Origin: Porites lobata
Lineage: Eukaryota > Cnidaria > Anthozoa > Scleractinia > Poritidae
NCBI GenBank assembly: GCA_942486035.1
Contig: CALNXK010000098.1
Coordinates: 1,545,001 to 1,609,000, forward strand
Direction of reading: 5' to 3'
Length of the DNA stretch: 64,000 nt
Shown: positions 57,546 through 64,000 of the stretch, one piece after another
Layout of the letters: each line of letters opens with the position of its first letter
Numbering within the stretch: the stretch's first letter is position 1
Notes under the pieces: generated by a model
The model's input: the letters and a program-made list of their open reading frames with translations, nothing else
What the model was told of the DNA's origin: nothing
Database searches by the model: none
Position numbers and translations under genes: made by a program

Positions 57546-59096
57546 TTTCTCGATGTGGCATTAAATTTACACCATCTTATATTAGGGGAACTCAACGACT
57601 GCTTTCTGTATAGTACTGCTCCATGAAGAAACAAAGTTTGCGCAGAAGTCATCGCCATATCTGAAAAAAAAAGCTAGAAATTTCTAGGTGTCTTGTTCAA
57701 TTCATCTAAGATTCTCTGATGTTTTCTGTTCACTTGCCGACGATTTTTGGAAGTTAATTAGAATTTCACTTCAAGCTTTCTTCCAACATTTAGCTGTATT
57801 ATTCGAAATAGTAGCGGCAATCTGATATTCTTGACCGTTTCGTGCATGAATAGCATCTACGTATTTTAGGGAAATAGTAGAAATGCGCCAAAAAATTCGA
57901 AAAGGTTTAAGTTGTCCTGGGATGACCGAACAAATATACACTCTTATGCGTAGCTTGGCTAGAACGTATCCGTAGAGACTTAAACGAACTCTACGCAACT
58001 GAAAACAAGCTTTCGAAAAAAAGGAAAAGGAAAGAAAGGAAGAAAGAAAAAGAAACAGTCATTGGGTTGGTGCCCCAGTTGTATACCGAAAACTGGGGCC
58101 GGCTAATTGCTTTTAGATTTTCTGTAACTTTTTACTCCATTGATGCAGTTAAATTAAATGATAAAGGCAGTTTAATTACCTACGTCTATATATGTGTGAG
58201 TACTATGTTAGTTTTAAAAGTGAATAAACTCCTGTTTCGCCACAAATATTTGTTAACATTGTCATAGTGAAAAATTATGTAATACAGCTAGGGACCTCTG
58301 ACGAAAATGCTCAGAGATTTTAATGAATTTAATGTATGCTTTTATATGGGATAAAAAAAAAAAAACAATTGTCAACCTTTTCTATTTTTTTCTACTTTAC
58401 GTAGGGGGAGGTAAGGGGGAATTGGGTTGTAGAAAAGGAAGACACTGATCCATTTCATTTAGGGTTAAAGTGATTTTGAGGGAGGCGGTTTCCTTGTTTT
58501 TGGGTCTTCGGTCTCTGTTTTCTACCCACTGTTCTACGCAGAAAAAGACTGCCTTCTTAACAGTATAGCCCGGCTACAATGCACTCAACATCATCACAAA
58601 CATATTTTGTTACTTTGAAGAACACGTTAGCGGCCATGGCTCCCAATGTACTTCGTTCCGCCACCAGGATAGAACAGGGTGTAAATACTGGTAGAATACC
58701 TAAACAAGCGGCACAAATGCCTCTGTTTCTATTCATGAGGCCATGTTTGATGTATGCGCTTACATAAATTGCCCTTCCGCTGGTTACACACATTTGTCCC
58801 ATTTTGGATTCAAGCCTTAACCAAAGTAGCAATTTTGCGTTGTACTGGTAATTATCGCTTACATTCGCCCACGTTCGATTTATCAAATTCGAATATGAAT
58901 TCTACGCAATAAGGACAAAATTGCACAGGAACAGGATTGATATTTTTGTATTATTGTCTGGAACATTGTCGGAAATTTATCACTATTTGTCCGAATCAGT
59001 TCCAGAGACTCAAAGGCTCAGTGGGACGCTACCATGCATTTGCTAACATAAGAGATTACCTCCACGAACAAATGACAACAGTCGACTGCTATATTA
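57546..59096. other. Non-coding stretch, no gene seen
   Basis: The ORFs here (for example the minus-strand 58557-58886) show no recognisable motif. It includes a purine tract at 58014-58056. Confidence 0.5.
58014..58056 (+). repeat. Purine-only tract
   Basis: A nearly pure A/G run of GGAAA and GAAAG units. Confidence 0.85.
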
Positions 59097-59132
59097 ATTG
59101 GTTTTGAACTATATACTCGTTGGGTGCCCCTG
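59097..59132. mobile_element. Solo end of the MITE family at 32950-33346
   Basis: GGTTTTGAACTATATACTCG followed by TTGGGTGCCCCTG matches the right end of the 397-bp element with one difference. The rest of the element is absent. Confidence 0.75.
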
Positions 59133-59880
59133 CCATTTGTTGTTTGACATTATATTTTAAATTGTATGTTACCGCAAACGGGGTCTCGACACTTTTTATG
59201 AATGTTATGTTGATGGCGTTTAGTAACTGCTAAGTTGAATCATGAAGACGGGCTGTTCACATGTAGCAAAAAAGTGCAGACTTCGGTGAACATGTACTGG
59301 GTTTCTATTTATTCGTGTAGAGACAAACGGAGGCGGTGTATGTACTTCAGGGCAAGATAAGCATAAACTTACTACTATTTAAACGGGGAGAGGTATACGG
59401 AGGTAAATCTCCCTCCTCCCTAAACCTGGTTTAAAAATTGGCAGCGGGCAACACACGAATCCTGCACTTAGTTGTAGAGGAAGTTTTCTGACCTTCAGAG
59501 CTTCGCCTCTAAACCAACATATGGCACGAAGATTGCGTAACCACCTCATGTCATACATACGAAGATTTTTATGGAGGAAAAAACCGGGGGGTACTCCAGG
59601 GAATTCTTGGTAGGGGTGTGCCGCCTGATTCTCCAAATTCTGACCCTATTTCAGACCAAAATATGGCGTTATTTAAACCCGTTTTCAGACCTGGCCTCTA
59701 AGAAATATTGCCGTCATTACTTAGAACAGCAGCCAAAATCTATTTCAAATTTGCATATTTTTCTTTCTTTCTTATTCATTTGGAACTGGAATGATAAATA
59801 TGTTCATACACTCCCATAGTTTCCTCGAAACTTATAGGCAAAGTCTATGTCCGTTTTCAGACCAAAACGCCCCTTAAACC

Positions 59881-60310
59881 CCCAGGGATGGGGTACTCCG
59901 GATTTCAAGTGACAGGGATGATCAAAGGATTTTCTTGGGTTTGAAATTTTCGATTCCGGGATTTTTTTGCGCAGTAAAATTTGGCAAGTATTCTTTTGTG
60001 TGGCTTGATTTAAGTGGGCATTTGTTTTGACTATTCAGAACAATCTGAAAATTCCCGATAGTACCCACAAATCCTCCAAATCCCGCAAACCCCGCCTAGT
60101 TCTGCGATTAAAAATCAACAGGCAAACTTGTTTTCTTTTCTGGAGATTTTTAAGGCTCAGAAATTCAGCATGGGATATTTTTGGGGATTAATTTTTGGTC
60201 CAGGGAGTTTTTGTGGGTTTTGTTGGAAGCTCTAGGGATTTTTTGGGGTTATGCCTTTTAGTCCCATTCGATCATCCCTGTCCCTTGAAATCTGGAGTAT
60301 CCGCCCTGGG
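59881..60310. mobile_element. 430-bp element with CCCAGGG ends
   Basis: CCCAGGGATGGGGTACTCCG at the left corresponds to the inverse of ACTCC-GCCCTGGG at the right. The inner arms share GACAGGGATGATC and its complement. Confidence 0.75.
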
Positions 60311-60439
60311 CAACAACTCTTCCCTTTGGGGCGGCACATACCTATATGGCTTATATAAGGGAGTAACCCCCCGAGGAAAAAGCCCCCCTACCTACCAACT
60401 ATTTAAGAGAAATACTCTAACTTATATCAACAGAAAACT

Positions 60440-60790
60440 CGTTTCAATTTTGCAGTGGCAACTACCTACAGACCCATGGAACTGCCATGGGAACATGGGA
60501 ACATGGTTTTGCAAACACAGTACAAACCAACAGAAACTTTTCAGTACACGAAGTTCTACTCGTGTCACCCTCCAGGTGTGAAGAAAGGCTTCATTAAAGG
60601 AGAAGCGCTCCAGCTTCTAAGGACCTATTCCTCTTAAACGACTCGGAGAAAAATATCCAAAACATTCTGAAAACGCCTGATAGAAAGAGGCTACCCTACC
60701 GGTATTGTAAGAAAGTACCTCTCTGAAGTAAAATTCGCCGACTGGAAACAGCCCCTTACCAGAGAAACAAATCCGCCCGTAAAAAAAAAA
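60440..60790 (+). pseudogene. Penelope-like reverse transcriptase fragment
   Basis: The plus strand reads YKPTETFQYTKFYSCHPPG, then KKGFIKGEALQLLRTYSS and a stop, followed in other frames by a SEVKF-like segment. The KPT-hydrophobic-HPPG-KG-EA-RLLRT pattern is that of Penelope-like or related RT elements, as I know them. It is short and broken. Confidence 0.6.
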
Positions 60791-60823
60791 AAATAAATAA
60801 AAATAAAAATAAAAATAAAAAAA
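60780..60823 (+). repeat. A-rich AAAAT simple repeat
   Basis: A poly(A) run followed by AAAAT units lies just after the RT fragment and could be its tail. Confidence 0.8.
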
Positions 60824-61349
60824 CCAAATTACTAATGGGGAAATCGCACCTTATACAAAACCAACAACGGCTAATAGAAATCTTTAAGGAGCCTCCCCTT
60901 ATATCATGTCGCAAGGGACATGCACAGAGGACCTATTAGTTAGAGCGAAGCCCTGAAGGTCAGATTTCGACCAAGTGCATGAGTCTTGTGTTGCCCGTCG
61001 CCAGTTTTTAAACCTTGAAACCTGAGATGTGTCCAGTTTGATTCCATGCTTTCTCGATTAAGTCCGACCAAGGGAGTCAAGGGAGACCCAAGGGGAACGC
61101 AGTGTACGTCAAATTCCCCATTCCCCCATCCCTTTTCATTACGCAAGTTCTAAAAAAAAAAGTTTTAAAATTACCTTCTCAACGATTTCTCTCTACTTCC
61201 ACAACGGGCATTTCATTTATTTATTTATTTATTTTTGGATATTTTTATTTTTAAGCGCTGATGAAAATAGCAATATTGTTATCGGCGCTATATAAGTATT
61301 ATTATTATTATTCTCCCTCCTACCTACATTTTTGCCCCGATTTCTCCCT
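60824..61349. other. Non-coding, with LINE-type tail
   Basis: No gene is supported. CGCTATATAAGTATTATTATT at about 61287-61310 resembles the 3' tail of a CR1/L2-like LINE. Confidence 0.5.
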
Positions 61350-62280
61350 CCTCCCTATTGTGTACCTCCCCCGTCTCAGCGTATAAAAGGCGGTCGAGAC
61401 GAAAACGTAAGCACACTGCCGTATCATGAATTATAAGTGTGTCTGCATCATTTCATGATCAACTGAAGAGAAGATTCCACGCGCTTGTAACTCCATGTTC
61501 CGGCAATATTTTTTCTGTCCTACCACACTCGAGGCGGTTAAAGTCACTCCTGATCTCTGCTTTGACATTTTGAACCTTAAGCTAATTGATTTTCAAATAG
61601 CGATGGGGATAAAGTTAAGGAGAACTTGAAATAGCGACTCGTAGTTTGTACAAGTACAGTATGTGGGAGACAACGGATGTCGGAACTATGGTTTGTTTAT
61701 AAGGTCATCAAAAATACCTGAAACTACGCATGAAATCTGACGCTCAGAGGGTGGATTGCCAGACCTATAAACAATGCATATGCTACGCTTTAAAGAGCAT
61801 AGCAAACAAGTCAAACAAGTAAAAGCAACTACACCTATTATATGCTATACTGACTGTACATTCAGTTTCTGCATCGTGCTATGAAGTGTACCACCGCACA
61901 CAAAAATCTTATATCAAATTTTCCATCACCCTCACCCAGATGAATGCCCTAAATCTCGTCCCTAAATCTGTGAACTGTGTAAGGTTAGGGTACCCCTGGT
62001 GGGTTCTTGTTGACTATACTTAGTCATCCCTCAACTCCCCAGCTTTTTTCCGCCTTCTCACTGATGAACTTGTCCTGATTCGGGGATTGTATTGTGTAAA
62101 AACTGAAAAATTTTTTTTTTTCTTCTTAAACCATCCAAAACTTCAAGGTGATTTTAAGTAAAGGCCTACAAAAATAAGAGTCAAAATAAGGTATAAAGTG
62201 GCCACAAGAGCCATAATGGCTCTTGGTGGCCAACATTAGGCAATTTTATTTGATTCCATTTTTACCAGGTGAAAATCATC
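61350..62280. repeat. Duplicated segment, partner of 38326-39275
   Basis: Same order and near-identical sequence as 38326-39275. It contains the GPCR relic (61756-61890) and the 21-bp palindrome, then runs into the 3' flank of the receptor pseudogene. Confidence 0.9.
62205..62225. mobile_element. 21-bp palindromic micro-insertion (second copy)
   Basis: Arms CAAGAGCCA and TGGCTCTTG surround TAA. It is flanked by perfect 7-bp GTGGCCA repeats (62198-62204 and 62226-62232). It was probably copied together with the 0.95-kb segment. Confidence 0.75.
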
Positions 62281-62442
62281 AATTTTCGGGACACATGAAT
62301 TAGTAAATCATCCCCTTTAATTTCTGTTTTAATTACTTGAGATATTTTCTAACTTTGTATGGATCTCAAAAGATATACAGGCTTTGATATTTGCAGAAAA
62401 ATAAGCTTACTTTAACAGTTCCTTTTTTTATAGTTATTAATT

Positions 62443-63378
62443 TTAAAAGCAACGGAAAATCTTGCGGATGATGTTCTTCACTTCTTGTTTGACGTCTCTG
62501 ATCCTCCAACAATAAAGAGCTGGGTTTAAAGAAGAATTTAAATAAATGAGAGTCACGAATAATTCCGAAAGAATATATATTTCAGTCGAATAGGATGGTT
62601 TAACACTCAACCATCTGATTAAGATATAAGGAAAATAGCAAATAAGTAAAGCTTACTGCACCCATGCTATGCTGTACACTGTCTTCTTGTATCGAGCTAT
62701 GTTCAGTTGATTCCCTCCTCCATTTGGCCGCTGTTTTTGTTGAGTATTGCAATGAACCTGAACTTGTCGATAACGAAGGGTTTTAAATATCTTCGCGTAA
62801 GAGAATACTGAAACTAGCAAGGAAAATGTTAACAAGGAAGAGAATAACCAAAAGGATATGTCGTATAGTTTTGGATATTCAGAGAATATAACGCATGTTG
62901 CTGGAAGGGCACTAATCAACCAAATACAAACTATAACCACCCAAACTCGTCTTAATGTCTTAGTGTGTCTATATATCAGGCCTAACAACAGGGCAAGGAG
63001 TCTGTCCAGGCTGATGGCGGCTGATGTAAGGAGTGATACTGCAGGAAGCAGACCAAAGAAGAAATCGTCTGCACGCGGAATTGCGACATTCACATTCCAA
63101 GTTGTGAACCGGGGAAAGAGAATAGTAACATACAGTGGTTGAGAGATAAGTCCACCCAAAAGATCGGTGACTGCCAGGCATCGAAATAACAGTTTTGTTG
63201 GTGGATAAATGGACCTCACTTTATGAAGAGCAATCACGATCAAAGTGTTGACAAGAGATGTGATGATGGCGAGAAAAATATTGATGCCTGCAAGAATTGC
63301 CATGCTCGTTGAATAAGCATTCCATAAAGTTACTTCAGTCGCACTTGCGCTGTTTTCATATTCAGTTGAGTTTGCCAT
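62443..63378 (-). pseudogene. Class A GPCR inactivated by one nonsense codon
   Basis: The reading frame starts MANSTEYENSASATEV and is open for 241 codons through helix 5 and the third intracellular loop. It then meets TAA at 62655-62653, within the IAWVQ-L motif of helix 6. The other copies have TTA (Leu) there, so one T-to-A change explains the stop. Past it, the same frame continues uninterrupted through SSLNPALYCWRIRDVKQEV to the normal stop at 62443, for about 311 codons in total. Helix 3 reads SLDRLLALLLGLIYRH. Recent loss is likely; readthrough or a polymorphic stop cannot be excluded. Confidence 0.9.
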
Positions 63379-64000
63379 GTCTTTACATTTGTTGCAAAGG
63401 AACTACACTCGGCTTAATATGTATGCAAAGAATTTCTTCTAAGTTTAGTAATTGCTTTTGGAAACAACGCAGGCCTTTATAAACAGTTTCTGCAAGTAAA
63501 GAGATTATGATAACTGGTTGTTTTTAATTGGTTCTGAGCTAAACAGGATGACTGTCACATTTAGAACTGCATGATTTTACGACATACCGGTCAGTGGTCT
63601 GCGACCTACTATCGTGTCTTGTTTATTTCCCTGTTGTTTCTAGGAGCTAAACCTAACCGAAGAAGCTGAGTATACCGATAGTTGAACTTAGGACAAAATG
63701 TCTTTGTTTCATTAAGTGTCTTAAGTTAGCCGTTCAATGCGCGAACTCTTAGTCCGAATATAAAACAACGAAATGACAACCACTTTATATATACGGTCGC
63801 TTATAAACAATATGGGCAGACTTGGGCAGGTAATCTATTGACTAAATTTTAAAATTTAAACAGTAAACCGATCCTTAGGGCAGGAAGATTGTTTTCTTTT
63901 TCTATCTTTTCTATCAATGCCACTATACAGGGCCGTATCAGTCCCAGTGTCTTTTGTTTTAGAAAGGTTTACAGTTTCACTATTTAACGTCTTAAATACG
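63379..64000. other. GPCR 5' flank, no gene seen
   Basis: It resembles the upstream regions of the other receptors, for example AAATGACAACCACTTTAT near 63771, matching parts of 30600 and 48250. No other feature is visible. Confidence 0.5.

Noticed and set aside
58557..58886. 109-aa minus-strand ORF with several Cys residues
   Set aside because: No motif, splice context or paralogue is visible. A chance ORF cannot be excluded.

Overview
The window looks like nuclear DNA of an anthozoan cnidarian, most likely a stony coral. This is inferred from a tandem family of intronless class A GPCRs carrying a DRL motif in place of DRY, from AT-rich intergenic DNA crowded with short inverted-repeat elements, and from a secreted Hint-domain gene. 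No species call is attempted and no database was searched.

Positions 1-2978 hold a 620-bp foldback element, a stretch with no supportable gene, and the truncated 5' part of a GPCR pseudogene. That pseudogene is interrupted by a 24.8-kb DNA transposon at 2979-27795. The transposon has 178-bp terminal inverted repeats (175 of 178 positions match by eye) and a 7-bp target duplication ATTTCTG, and the rest of the GPCR resumes at 27796. The element carries three gene units. (i) A KDZ-superfamily (Kyakuja-Dileera-Zisupton) transposase runs inward from the left end at 3387-12552 in about 16 exons and has several frame breaks. (ii) A two-exon zinc-finger and Cys-rich protein lies at 18594-20051. (iii) A minus-strand gene starts just inside the right end (27586 down to 21690). 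Its exons encode a divergent homeodomain, an HMG-box-like domain and, further downstream, a module resembling a GTF2I repeat. Between genes (i) and (ii) lies a 4.6-kb satellite of about 38 copies of a 120-bp unit with higher-order structure and a palindromic GAACTAGTTC core in many units. Several smaller elements are nested inside.

From 27796 to about 52300 the GPCR locus is a large inverted duplication. The left arm (27796 to about 32490, plus the piece before 2979) carries the broken GPCR and an intact 308-aa GPCR. The right arm (about 46430 to 51800, opposite orientation) carries an intact 316-aa GPCR and an intact 313-aa GPCR whose target site has no transposon. Between the arms are LINE fragments, a 1.8-kb TTAA-flanked foldback element and a direct tandem duplication with a truncated GPCR. 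One duplicated copy holds a hAT-like element; the other preserves the empty site.

From 52320 to 64000 there are LINE, SINE-like and Penelope-like relics, further short inverted-repeat elements, a secreted Hint-domain gene (56688-57545) and a sixth GPCR (62443-63378) silenced by a single nonsense codon. The duplicated arms serve as internal controls: they give empty sites for the giant transposon, a hAT-like element, a MULE-like MITE and a curious class of 21-26-bp palindromic insertions with 7-bp target duplications.
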